NCBI GenBank assembly: GCA_002338565.1
Contig: DDIN01000008.1
Location: 811,567 to 875,566 of the forward strand
Source: Hyphomonadaceae bacterium UBA1849
GTDB lineage: Bacteria; Pseudomonadota; Alphaproteobacteria; Caulobacterales; Hyphomonadaceae
Length of the DNA stretch: 64,000 nt
Direction of reading: 5' to 3'
Shown here: positions 40,285 to 48,747 of the stretch, one piece after another
Layout: each line of letters starts with the position of its first letter
Position numbering within the stretch: the first letter of the stretch is position 1
Translations under genes and position numbers: made by a program
Notes under the pieces: generated by a model
Told to the model about the DNA's origin: nothing
Database searches by the model: none
What the model saw: only the letters and a program-made list of their open reading frames with translations

Positions 40285-42503
40285 GAGTTCAGCACCTTGT
40301 TGAACCAGAGCACGCTGGCTTCACCCTCTTTGAGCGTGACCTCATCGACGGTGCGACTGTGACGGATGGTGTTGCGAAGATCTGCCAGTTGGGAGAATTT
40401 CTGGCTCAATGCTTCCTTTGTTTTGAACCTGTCAGCAAACCGTTCCCACAGCGCTTTGGAGAGGATCGTGTCCTGCACTTCGCGGAGATCGAAGTGTTCG
40501 AGCACGCCTTCTGCCCTGTCGAACCGGTCTGCGCTGAGCGCCGCATTCTTGCGGAGCGCCCTCTGGATTCGCTCTTGCGCATTACCGAGAAGGTGCGGCG
40601 GGAGCAGCGACGGATCGTTTTCGATGGCTTCAACAATCACTCTTCGCAGCGCGAGTTCAATCTGCTCGATCGAGGCATCAAGCGCTCTTAGGTTTGCTGG
40701 AAGGTCCAGCCGCTCCTTGATGAGCAGGTTCTCGATGCCGTCCAGAAGCGTCCGGTGACGTTCGGCGATGAAATCCTCATAGTCTTCAGGTGTGAAGGGA
40801 TCACGCAGAAGAATGTCCAACGCGGTCTTGCTGATGAAATGAGATTCAAGAATGGCGACCACTGCCGCTTCGCCATTCTCATCGATCAGGTCTGGAAGAT
40901 ATTCATTCGGCAGCTTTTCGCGGATCACATTACGATTGGTGTCGCTGGTGAGGGGCGAGCGGTTGAGAATGGAATTGATTGCTGGGCCGACCTTGTTCTC
41001 GCGTCCCCACCAGGCCGGAACGATATGATGGTCATCGAGATCGCCATAGGGGGGGACATCGCCGCTCATCCAGTCCCGAGCGCCTGCTAGAACGAACAGG
41101 TTGAAGATGGCGCTGTAAATCGAGGAGCCGCGCTTCACTTCGCTGCGCATATCGATGGACCGGTACGACAGCGCAAATTCGTCGATCAGGTCCGGCTTGG
41201 CGTCCTCATGGGCCATCCATTCGCGCATGGCACCGAAATCGCGCGCAGCGGTCGACTCCACTGAACTCGAATAGCGGTTCAGAAAGACCGAGGCCCAGTA
41301 CCAAAGCCGGACCTTGCGGCGCGCCGACAACTGCCGCTTGGCGGGCTGCGCGCTGACAAGTGTGTTGATAGCTGCGAACGCTGGAACGATCGACGCATAT
41401 GGAATATAGGCTTGGCCCACTGCGCCATATTCCTGGGGATGACGAAGCAGCGCAATCACCCGTTCCAGCGCATCAACCGCCTGGTTCCAGAGCGTGACGA
41501 ATTCTGAACTGTCCGCGACGAGAATGTCTTGCCTGCGTGTGCCGTCCGGCAATCGAACCGGCTTCTCGACGCCGGGCTGCAGGAAGTAGAGATATTTCGG
41601 CGAGCAATAGCTTTGCCGCAGGATCGACATCACCTGAAGGATGTAGACATTCATTTTCGGCGTTTCGACAAAGCCAAGCCGGTCGCGCGCCTCGCGGTAC
41701 ATGTGCTTGAGCTGGATGTCCTTTGGCTTCATCAGCGCATTCAGCAGGTCGAACACGTCGAGCTGAACGCCTTTGCTGTTGATCTGTGTGAAGATGTCAC
41801 AGACCTTCTCGACACCGATCTCCTTATCGAGCTCAATGTAGGAAATTTGATACTCGTCCAGAATGTCGGAGACTTCATCTTCGAACGGCGTGGCATTCTC
41901 GACATGCGCCATTGCGAGCGCTCGTTCTTCATCTTTCGCAGCGTTCTCAGCGCGCGCCTGCCAGAACTTCTTGTATTCTTCGGTCCAACGGAACAGGGCT
42001 TTACTCCGACCACCGAGAACCGACAAAGGGAACATGTGCCGCTCGAAAAGTGCGGGCTCATTCTCCATCATTGACTGGGTCTTTTTCGACAGCCACTCAT
42101 AGCTAAAAGCATCATCGGTTTCGCCGGCCATGAACTTGTCGACATGGATGAAGTAGATCGCACGCTTGGCGCGGTTCGGCAGGGGCATGTCTGGCGCTAA
42201 GAAAGCATAGTGCATCGCCGTTAGGCGCTGCTGGCCATCAAGGACGATGTATTCGGGCGAGCCGCCGCCCGCGTAGCCATAGAGACCTTCGCAGGCGAGC
42301 AGCTTGATGTTCTGGTCTTTCGCCTTCCAGAGCAGAAGGCTGCCGATATAATAGTCCGAGAAGATCGACCGCATCAGGTCGCGAATGTCCCAGGGCGCCC
42401 ATTCGAATTCACGCTGGAAGTCCGGGATCACGAACCGGCCTTCGCGCATGCGGCCAATCAGCGTGTTGAGGCTGACATGGTCTGGTTTCTGAGCGTCTTT
42501 CAT
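40281..42503 (-). CDS. DUF262/DUF1524 (GmrSD-like) protein embedded in the hsd operon
   Basis: A 740-aa fusion. The N-terminal DUF262 domain carries IPDFQREFEWAPWDIRDL and the nucleotide-hydrolysis motif DGQQR at residues 89-93. A His-Me/HNH-type nuclease motif follows at DDHHIVP (His492-His493) with downstream Asn residues (SDTNRNVIREKLPNEYL), the DUF1524 pattern. This is the make-up of GmrSD, BrxU and SspE-type modification-dependent or modification-inhibited nucleases. It overlaps hsdS and hsdR by 4 bases each, so it is translated with them. The C-terminal ~150 residues may be an extra helical domain. Confidence 0.88.
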   Translation of the reverse strand: MKDAQKPDHVSLNTLIGRMREGRFVIPDFQREFEWAPWDIRDLMRSIFSDYYIGSLLLWKAKDQNIKLLACEGLYGYAGGGSPEYIVLDGQQRLTAMHYAFLAPDMPLPNRAKRAIYFIHVDKFMAGETDDAFSYEWLSKKTQSMMENEPALFERHMFPLSVLGGRSKALFRWTEEYKKFWQARAENAAKDEERALAMAHVENATPFEDEVSDILDEYQISYIELDKEIGVEKVCDIFTQINSKGVQLDVFDLLNALMKPKDIQLKHMYREARDRLGFVETPKMNVYILQVMSILRQSYCSPKYLYFLQPGVEKPVRLPDGTRRQDILVADSSEFVTLWNQAVDALERVIALLRHPQEYGAVGQAYIPYASIVPAFAAINTLVSAQPAKRQLSARRKVRLWYWASVFLNRYSSSVESTAARDFGAMREWMAHEDAKPDLIDEFALSYRSIDMRSEVKRGSSIYSAIFNLFVLAGARDWMSGDVPPYGDLDDHHIVPAWWGRENKVGPAINSILNRSPLTSDTNRNVIREKLPNEYLPDLIDENGEAAVVAILESHFISKTALDILLRDPFTPEDYEDFIAERHRTLLDGIENLLIKERLDLPANLRALDASIEQIELALRRVIVEAIENDPSLLPPHLLGNAQERIQRALRKNAALSADRFDRAEGVLEHFDLREVQDTILSKALWERFADRFKTKEALSQKFSQLADLRNTIRHSRTVDEVTLKEGEASVLWFNKVLNS

Positions 42504-43789
42504 GCGCGCATCTCCGCTTCGATGGCGTCGAGGCGCCGGTCTGTGTCTCCCTTGCGGGTGTGTTCGGAAACATCGATCTGGCCAGTCACCGCGGCGGTGA
42601 TCAGAGAGGCGCGGTATTCGCGCAGGCGGTCGATCGATTCTAGAGTTTTGCCTTGAACCGCTCTGAGCTGGGTCGTTTCGCTTTCGATGCGAGATACAAT
42701 TGCGAGTTGTTCTTCTCTGGCCGGCACTGGCAGGAATACGGGAGCAAATCTAACAAACCTGAACCGTGGTGCTCTCTCACGAACGGACGGACAAAGAACG
42801 AATATGTAGTTTCGGCGGGCCATGCACCTTAGGGCGTAGGCGTAGTATTCTGGAACGACTCCCTCGTTACGCGGTCTGCAAACAGCATACTCACCCGTGG
42901 ACTTACCATCGTCTTCCGAGACACCGATAGCTCCAGCAAAAGCATCCATAGTGTGGATGACGAGATCGCCTTTGCAGATGTGCTGATAGCCGACTTCCAA
43001 TTCGGCAAATGTGTATCCTTCAGTCCGGCGTCGAGAACGCAAGCAAACCTGACCATCGCGGAACGCCGTGATGACCTCATCTTCTACTTCGACAGGACGC
43101 TTCATTTCTTTGAACAAAAATTTTGCGCGAACGAGTTGCCAGTCAGTCGGTATCTCTGAAAGCCATGGACTATCGACCGATGTTCGTGCGCGGTGCGGGT
43201 CTTCCGCCCCAGTGGCCAAGAGATCAGCGATATCTGTAATTTTCTGTTTCAGAGCCGCAACCAGCGCCTGCTTCTTCTCCACCAATTGGTCGATGCGGGC
43301 GGTTTCGCGGTCGAGGAAGTCGGCGATGGCGCGCTGGGTCTCGTGGTCGGGAAGTGGAATTTTTACCGCACGGAGCTTGCTCCGAGCGAGTTCGATAAAT
43401 GTTGTGCCTTGTCCTGAAGCCTCAAGCTCTGGTCTTGCAGCGTTCAATGCCCAGAATGCGTATTCCGAAATTATGGGGCCTCGCGGTTCAAGGCCTCTGC
43501 AACCTTGATTGAAACACAGCGGTTGAGTCGCGATGGCCATATGGCCGATCGGCGCTCTGATGCTGAGAATAATTGCACCGGGACGAACCATTTGTGTCCC
43601 GCAGCTTGCGTAACCGCTTGTGGAAATGTTGCGCTGACCGCTTTCGATATAGCGACTCCCCAGTTTACCTAGATCCGCTGGGGTTACCCAAGCCACGTCA
43701 CCGTCCCAGTATTCCTCGTTACCGGACGACGGCGTGGCGCCGTTTTTAATGTCAAATACTGCGCCAATCGGAACATATTGAAAGGTCAT
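42500..43789 (-). CDS. hsdS: Type I restriction specificity subunit S
   Basis: A 429-aa DNA-recognition subunit. The first target-recognition domain covers about residues 1-150 and the second about 205-380, each followed by a conserved helix (FLDRETARIDQLVEKKQALVAALKQKI, and the C-terminal EEQLAIVSRIESET). The amino-acid sequence cannot give the DNA target. It overlaps the abi gene upstream and the GmrSD-like gene downstream by 4 bases. Confidence 0.93.
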   Translation of the reverse strand: MTFQYVPIGAVFDIKNGATPSSGNEEYWDGDVAWVTPADLGKLGSRYIESGQRNISTSGYASCGTQMVRPGAIILSIRAPIGHMAIATQPLCFNQGCRGLEPRGPIISEYAFWALNAARPELEASGQGTTFIELARSKLRAVKIPLPDHETQRAIADFLDRETARIDQLVEKKQALVAALKQKITDIADLLATGAEDPHRARTSVDSPWLSEIPTDWQLVRAKFLFKEMKRPVEVEDEVITAFRDGQVCLRSRRRTEGYTFAELEVGYQHICKGDLVIHTMDAFAGAIGVSEDDGKSTGEYAVCRPRNEGVVPEYYAYALRCMARRNYIFVLCPSVRERAPRFRFVRFAPVFLPVPAREEQLAIVSRIESETTQLRAVQGKTLESIDRLREYRASLITAAVTGQIDVSEHTRKGDTDRRLDAIEAEMRA

Positions 43790-44694
43790 GCCGCTACCCT
43801 CCAGGCTGGCATCTGCTGCCAGTTTGCGGGGAAGCCCATGGCAGCGGTATCTGCGAGCGGGGTTTCCTCGATCAGCGTGATGAGCTTTCGCCGCCAGTCT
43901 GAGCCGGGCGCGATGATGCCGATGAGATAACCAATGATGGCGAGCGTATTGTACAGGCGGCGGCTAGAAGCTGGGTTCATCGCGAGCTTCAGCGCTGCGG
44001 GTGACTGGGGCAGCTTCATCGTCACCGTGAACTGCTTGTTCCACAGGCGGCCATGATGGGCGCAGATGTTGCGGACATGGGCGAGATGGTGGGCGAGCGA
44101 CACGAGCACTTTCTCGTCCAGCCCATAGGGCTTCGCGATGGTCTGACGGTCCGCACGGAGTTTCAGATTGCCGAGCCATTTTGACAATTGTCCGAGCGAC
44201 ATGACCTCCGCCGCCATCCAGATGGGCGGCAATTCCGGATCGTCATATTTCGCGCGATAGTGTTCGATGAAGGTATCGCGGGAGCGCTCGATTTCGTTGA
44301 TTAGGCTTGCGAGCGCCTTCGCGTAATGATCCTGGCGTCCATACAGGGTGCCATCGATATAGCCATGCGGCCCGTACTTGGTGGCGAGGTGATGCGCCCA
44401 GGCGCCGCGCAGCGAGACCTCGATCCGCTCTACGGCGTCCATGACATGCAGGCGCAGCTGGCGGTCGAAAACATAGAGGGCGACGGCGTCGTCAAAGCTC
44501 GCGCCATTTCTGAACGCATGGTCGCCATCGGCCTCGGCGGCGGTTTCAAAGGGCAGCCAATAGGCCCGCAGCCTGTAATAGCTGATATGGCGCAGATAGT
44601 GCTCTGCCCGCGCGCGGTCCGGCACAGCCATGCCGCGTCGCTCGATCAGCGCGATCTGGTCAGCGATGGAAAGGGCGGGTTTGGTGAACTTCAT
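43786..44694 (-). CDS. abiF: Abi_2 family (AbiD/AbiF-type) HEPN abortive infection protein
   Basis: A 302-aa protein with the Abi_2 signatures HISYYRLRAYWLPF (residues ~36-49) and HVRNICAHHGRLWN (from His206), the latter giving Arg208-x4-His213 as the HEPN RNase motif. Abi_2 proteins abort phage infection and are considered relatives of the Cas13 ancestor. Many are paired with a structured RNA encoded upstream, and a candidate is present at 44735-44830. The gene sits between hsdM and hsdS and overlaps hsdS by 4 bases. The symbol marks the family; AbiD is the alternative name. Confidence 0.9.
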   Translation of the reverse strand: MKFTKPALSIADQIALIERRGMAVPDRARAEHYLRHISYYRLRAYWLPFETAAEADGDHAFRNGASFDDAVALYVFDRQLRLHVMDAVERIEVSLRGAWAHHLATKYGPHGYIDGTLYGRQDHYAKALASLINEIERSRDTFIEHYRAKYDDPELPPIWMAAEVMSLGQLSKWLGNLKLRADRQTIAKPYGLDEKVLVSLAHHLAHVRNICAHHGRLWNKQFTVTMKLPQSPAALKLAMNPASSRRLYNTLAIIGYLIGIIAPGSDWRRKLITLIEETPLADTAAMGFPANWQQMPAWRVAA

Positions 44695-44724
44695 GCACGC
44701 CCCGCTTTCAATGAAAACAAGGCG

Positions 44725-44830
44725 CTAAAACGAAGAAACCCGCCAGGGTGCGCAGTGCGAAGCCGAAACTTCGTCCGAGGCGTGGCGGGTCTTATTACGT
44801 CGATATATGGCCCAGCCCGGTTAACATGGC
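44725..44830 (-). ncRNA. Candidate abiF-type structured RNA
   Basis: The 166 bases between hsdM and abi hold, read leftwards, acccgcca (44783-44790) pairing with tggcgggt (44738-44745), with an inner hairpin cgaag-6-cttcg (44758-44773), and then a T-rich run (TTTCTTCGTTTT). Conserved structured RNAs named abiF RNA have been described upstream of abiF genes. Position and shape agree; the exact ends and the match to the published consensus were not checked. The same hairpin could also act as an attenuator between hsdM and the downstream genes. Confidence 0.6.
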
Positions 44831-44860
44831 AATAAGCTCGAGCATCAAAATTCTGCGACC

Positions 44861-46891
44861 TCATGCCACCACCTCCTTCAGGAGTGCGGCGATGTCGGCC
44901 TCGAGGGTCTTCAGCTCAGCGTCGATCTCCTCGAGCGGGCGCGGCGGGGTATAGGTGTAGAAATATCGGTTGAAATTGATCTCATAGCCGACCCGGCCAA
45001 CCTGTTTGTCACTGTCGTCGGTATAGCTCTGATCGACCCAGGCGTCGGGCGCGAAGGGTTTGACCTCGCGCGCGAAATAATCCCGCCAGTCTTCTTTGAG
45101 CGGCACAAGCTCATGGTCGCGCAGCTGCGTGTCCGGCTCCGGATTACCGTCCTTGTCGCGGCAGATTTCGGCCGTCTCATCCCGCGCGCCAAGCGCCTCG
45201 ACTATGGCCTTCATCACCGGCGAGCCGACTTTGATGCCCTTGGCTTTCAGCGCCTTGTTCAGCGCTTTGAGGAAGACAGCGCGGTCGGTGAAACTCTGAC
45301 CGGAAAAGGCGCTGGCGATGGTGCTGCGGATGGCGTCCTGCTCGGCAGCGTCCAGCTTCTCGAACGCTTTCTGGCCGCTGAGGGCATTGAGCGTTTCTTC
45401 GGTCACATCGAATCGCAGGCGCAGGGGCCGCTCGACGCGGATTTCGCGATAGCCGAAATCGCTGGTGTCGAAGATCTTGGCGACGTCGCCTTCGCCGCTC
45501 TCGCCATTGAGGAAATCGGCATAGAGCCGGACAATCTGGTCGCGCGCCGTTTCGGGGATTTCCCGTCGCTTGGAGCCAAGCGACTTGCGCATGCCGGTCC
45601 AGAAGCGTTCGCCCGACGCGTCGATCAGCTGGACCTTGCCCTCGCGCGCCTTCGGCTTGCGATTGGTCAGGAGCCATACATAGGTCTGGATGCCGGTATT
45701 GTAGAAAAGGTCTGTCGGCAGGGCGACAATCGCCTCGACCCAGTCATTCTCCAGCATCCAGCGGCGGATTTCGCTTTCCCCCGAGCCGGCGCCGCCCGTG
45801 AAGAGCGGCGATCCATTCATGACGATGCCGATGCGCGAGCCGTCCTCGTCGTCACGCATCTTGGAAATCATGTGTTGCAGGAAGAGGAGCTGGCCGTCGG
45901 AAATACGCGGCGTGCCCGCGCCGAACCGCCCGGCATGGCCCTGATTGGCGGCTTCCGCCTTGATCGGGTCCTGATACTTCTTCCAGTCCACGCCATAGGG
46001 CGGATTGGACAGCATGTAGTGGAACTTGCGGTTCCCGTGCGCATCATCGGTAAGCGTATTGCCGAAGGCGATCTGTTCGGGGTTGTGGCCCGTGACCAGC
46101 ATATCGGACTTGCAGATGCCGAAGGATTCGCCGTTGAGCTCCTGCCCGAATAGCTCGACGCGGATCGAATCGTTGAACCGCTTCAAGGCTTCCTCGGCGA
46201 GGGCCAGCATGCCGCCCGTGCCGCAGGCCGGGTCGTAAATCTGCCTGATGATGCCGCGCCGGGTGAGCTTGGTGTCGTCATTGGCGATCAGAAGTTCGAC
46301 AATCAGCCGGATCACCTCGCGCGGCGTGAAATGCTCCCCCGCCGTCTCATTGGAGATTTCCGAGAAGCGCCGGATCAGTTCCTCGAACAGATAGCCCATC
46401 TCGATATTGGTGACGGCGGATGGGTGCAGGTCGATCTCACAGAACCGCTCGAACACTTGCCAGAGAATCTTGCCGTCATTCAGCCGTTTGAGCTGTTCGG
46501 TGAACAGGAACTTCTCAAGGAAGATGTCACGCACATTGGGCGAGAAACAGCGGATATAGTCGATGAGGTTGGCATGCAGCTGCCGGGCGTCCTGCCCGCG
46601 CAGCTTGTCGAAGGTGAGCTCTGACGTGTTGTAGACCTTGATCCCGTCGCCGGCCGCTCCAAACAGGATCATGTCCTGCGTCTCTTCATCGACGCCTTTG
46701 GGCAGCGATTTGTGAGCGGCGAGCACCGCCGTCTTGGTCGGCTCCAGGATGCAGTCCAGTCGCCGCATGACCACGAAGGGCAGGATCACCTTGCCATATT
46801 CCGATTGCTTGAAATCCCCACGCAGGATTTCAGCGATCGACCAGACGAACCCGCTGAGCGATTTGATGTCGGGTGTTGCACTGGCCGTCAT
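44861..46891 (-). CDS. hsdM: Type I restriction DNA methyltransferase subunit M
   Basis: A 676-aa adenine-N6 methylase. The N-terminal helical domain begins LSGFVWSIAEILRGDFKQSEYG. The SAM motif is DPACGTGGML and the catalytic NPPY is at residues 296-299. The C-terminal part includes a coiled tail (EEIDAELKTLEADIAALLKEV). It is longer than EcoKI HsdM (529) but usual for this subgroup. It overlaps the HTH gene by 4 bases and is separated from abi by the hairpin region. Confidence 0.95.
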   Translation of the reverse strand: MTASATPDIKSLSGFVWSIAEILRGDFKQSEYGKVILPFVVMRRLDCILEPTKTAVLAAHKSLPKGVDEETQDMILFGAAGDGIKVYNTSELTFDKLRGQDARQLHANLIDYIRCFSPNVRDIFLEKFLFTEQLKRLNDGKILWQVFERFCEIDLHPSAVTNIEMGYLFEELIRRFSEISNETAGEHFTPREVIRLIVELLIANDDTKLTRRGIIRQIYDPACGTGGMLALAEEALKRFNDSIRVELFGQELNGESFGICKSDMLVTGHNPEQIAFGNTLTDDAHGNRKFHYMLSNPPYGVDWKKYQDPIKAEAANQGHAGRFGAGTPRISDGQLLFLQHMISKMRDDEDGSRIGIVMNGSPLFTGGAGSGESEIRRWMLENDWVEAIVALPTDLFYNTGIQTYVWLLTNRKPKAREGKVQLIDASGERFWTGMRKSLGSKRREIPETARDQIVRLYADFLNGESGEGDVAKIFDTSDFGYREIRVERPLRLRFDVTEETLNALSGQKAFEKLDAAEQDAIRSTIASAFSGQSFTDRAVFLKALNKALKAKGIKVGSPVMKAIVEALGARDETAEICRDKDGNPEPDTQLRDHELVPLKEDWRDYFAREVKPFAPDAWVDQSYTDDSDKQVGRVGYEINFNRYFYTYTPPRPLEEIDAELKTLEADIAALLKEVVA

Positions 46892-47085
46892 GTATCCTTG
46901 TCCCCCTTGGCGCGCTTGCGCGCATCTTCGTCAATCCAGGCATCGATCTCACCCTTGCGGAACCGCCAGGAGCCGCCGACCTTGAAGCCTGGTATCTTGC
47001 GCTCGGAGGCCAGCCGGTAGGCGGTTTTCTCCGTAATGCGCAGATATTCCGCCACTTCCTTGATGGTCAGAATGTCGGTTTCCAT
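46888..47085 (-). CDS. Excisionase-type helix-turn-helix protein heading the hsd operon
   Basis: A 65-aa protein: ILTIKEVAEYLRITEKTAYRLASERK forms a winged HTH and VGGSWRFRKGEIDAWID the wing, the MerR/excisionase-like fold. The start at 47085 follows aagggg; longer in-frame starts have no ribosome site. Such genes often lead type I systems and may control their expression. It overlaps hsdM by 4 bases. Confidence 0.82.
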   Translation of the reverse strand: METDILTIKEVAEYLRITEKTAYRLASERKIPGFKVGGSWRFRKGEIDAWIDEDARKRAKGDKDT

Positions 47086-47432
47086 GACCGCCCCTTGAGC
47101 CGAAATCAGCCTGTTTGAGAAAATTAGGCAGAATCGGGAAATAGCACAACCGGGAAACGGCGTTGGGGTGTCGCTCGCGTTCAGCGTGCTCACATGGCCA
47201 CCCCAGCCTCCCTCCGCCTCAATATCTGTTCCCATCAGTCAGGTGGGCGGACGGTGCGTCTGCCAGAGCGCGGTCGTCGCGCAAGGGGGCGGGACTTTGT
47301 CATCTCTCATCGTCTTTTGGCGTCATACCTACAGCTTCCCCTTGCGCGCCGCCCTGATGCGCTCCGGCTGAGCACCTCCTCGCCGCCCACCCGACTGTCG
47401 GGAAAAGAACGAGGGCGGGGAAGGAGACTGAC
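47086..47432. promoter_or_regulatory. Divergent control region hsd operon / ardA
   Basis: A 347-base gap with promoters in both directions. Just before ardA there is a nested hairpin (cccga-ctg-tcggg, 47390-47402, inside gccgccc...gggcggg). No gene was seen. Antirestriction genes often need early expression after transfer, so this region is a possible entry promoter; that is inference. Confidence 0.4.
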
Positions 47433-47999
47433 ATGACTGACCAACTCGCAAACGCTGCACCTCTTGCAGCCAGCGCTGCACCCGCGCGACCCGATAGCCC
47501 GCGCATCTACGTGGCATGCCTTGCAGCCTACAATTCCGGCTGCCTGCATGGCCGATGGATCGAGGCGACCACCCCTGACGAGATTTGGGAACAGGTTCGC
47601 GCCATGCTGGCGGACTCACCGGAGCCCGACGCCGAAGAATGGGCGATCCACGATTATGAAGGCTTCGAGGGCGCGAACCTTTCCGAATACGCCTCATTCG
47701 AAACCGTGTGCGCGCTTGCCGATTTCATCGAGGAACATGGCGAGCTTGGCGCGAAACTCATGAGTCATTTCGGCGACGATCTCGCCGAGGCGCGCGCCGC
47801 CTTCGAGGACTATGCGGGCAAGTATCGCAGCGCGGCGGACTTTGCCGAACAGCTGCACGAGGACACGGGAACCGAGATTCCCGAAAGCCTTCGCTACTAT
47901 ATCGACTGGCAGGCCCTTGCCCGCGACATGGCGCTGAATGGCGAGATCATGGTGTTCCAGACGGGCTTCGATGAAGTCCACATTTTCTGGTCACGATAG
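47433..47999 (+). CDS. ardA: Antirestriction protein ArdA
   Basis: A 188-aa acidic DNA-mimic that blocks type I restriction enzymes when a conjugative element enters a new host. Family landmarks are RIYVACLAAYNSGCLHGRWIEA, EEWAIHDYEGF and the helical EHGELGAKLMSHFGDD region. A Pro/Ala-rich leader of about 20 residues precedes the domain. It stands only about 350 bases from a complete type I system on the same element, pointing the other way. Confidence 0.93.
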   Translation: MTDQLANAAPLAASAAPARPDSPRIYVACLAAYNSGCLHGRWIEATTPDEIWEQVRAMLADSPEPDAEEWAIHDYEGFEGANLSEYASFETVCALADFIEEHGELGAKLMSHFGDDLAEARAAFEDYAGKYRSAADFAEQLHEDTGTEIPESLRYYIDWQALARDMALNGEIMVFQTGFDEVHIFWSR

Positions 48000-48013
48000 C
48001 GGAGGGCTTGGAC

Positions 48014-48226
48014 ATGACTCCCGAAACCACCCGCTATCGCTTCACTTTGGAAGAACTGCAGCAGGCTGACGACTGGTCAGAAGGCTTCTGCTTGGCCTGC
48101 CGCGCCCCGCGCGAGTGCTGCGAACCCGATGCGAGCGCTTATCCATGCGACGAATGCGGCGAACATGCCGTCTACGGCCCGCACTGGATCGCGATTGCCG
48201 GACTCTTCACGGAGGGCGCACGATGA
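48014..48226 (+). CDS. Small Cys-rich protein
   Basis: A 70-aa protein (start ATG 48014 after ggaggg). Six cysteines in CLACRAPRECC and CDECGEH suggest a zinc-binding knuckle. No family name is known to me. It overlaps the next gene by 4 bases (ATGA) and follows ardA by 14 bases, so it belongs to the ardA-parB operon. Confidence 0.75.
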   Translation: MTPETTRYRFTLEELQQADDWSEGFCLACRAPRECCEPDASAYPCDECGEHAVYGPHWIAIAGLFTEGAR

Positions 48227-48699
48227 CCTTCACGCAACGCTTCCAGAACTTTGTCTGCGAGGGCGACAGCATCTCTTGCGAGGTCGCAGGCTTCGAGATC
48301 ACCGCGCGGATTGTGCGCGATGATTGTCCCGATGCGCCCGACGAGCGCCAGGACGGATTCTGGCCATCACTCTACAAGGACGCACCGGGATTTATCGGTC
48401 CCGGTCCGAACCATCGCCAGCGCTTCGCCGAGGCGCAGGCCCGCGCCGAAGCCGTCATGGAAGCATGGCGCACGGATGAATGGTTCTATTGCGGGATCGT
48501 TCTGTCCGTGGCGCTGGAGGGTGTCACGCTGGACGCCCATGCCGCCAGCCTTTGGGGCATCGAAGCGAACTATCCGGGTAGCGACAATGCCTATCTCACC
48601 AAGGTCGCGCAGGAGCTTCTGCCCGAAGCCTTGGACGCAGGGCGCGCCGCCGCCCGCCGCCTTTGCGCGGCGCTGGAAACCAGCGGGGTGCGCGCGTGA
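48223..48699 (+). CDS. Hypothetical ICE protein
   Basis: A 158-aa acidic soluble protein (MTFTQRFQNFVCEGDSISC...). No motif of known function is visible; the length, low pI and place between ardA and parB are similar to small genes in related conjugative islands. It overlaps the gene before it by 4 bases. Confidence 0.75.
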   Translation: MTFTQRFQNFVCEGDSISCEVAGFEITARIVRDDCPDAPDERQDGFWPSLYKDAPGFIGPGPNHRQRFAEAQARAEAVMEAWRTDEWFYCGIVLSVALEGVTLDAHAASLWGIEANYPGSDNAYLTKVAQELLPEALDAGRAAARRLCAALETSGVRA

Positions 48700-48747
48700 C
48701 GGCGCGCCCCCAATCCACAAACCCCTCAATCGAAAAGGAGCCAGATC

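Noticed and set aside
44738..44790. Simple terminator of hsdM
   Set aside because: The stem has a 37-base apex with its own hairpin and the T tract is mixed; an RNA element fits better, although attenuation remains possible.
45113..46153. 346-codon frame antisense to hsdM
   Set aside because: hsdM has all expected motifs on the other strand; this frame has none.
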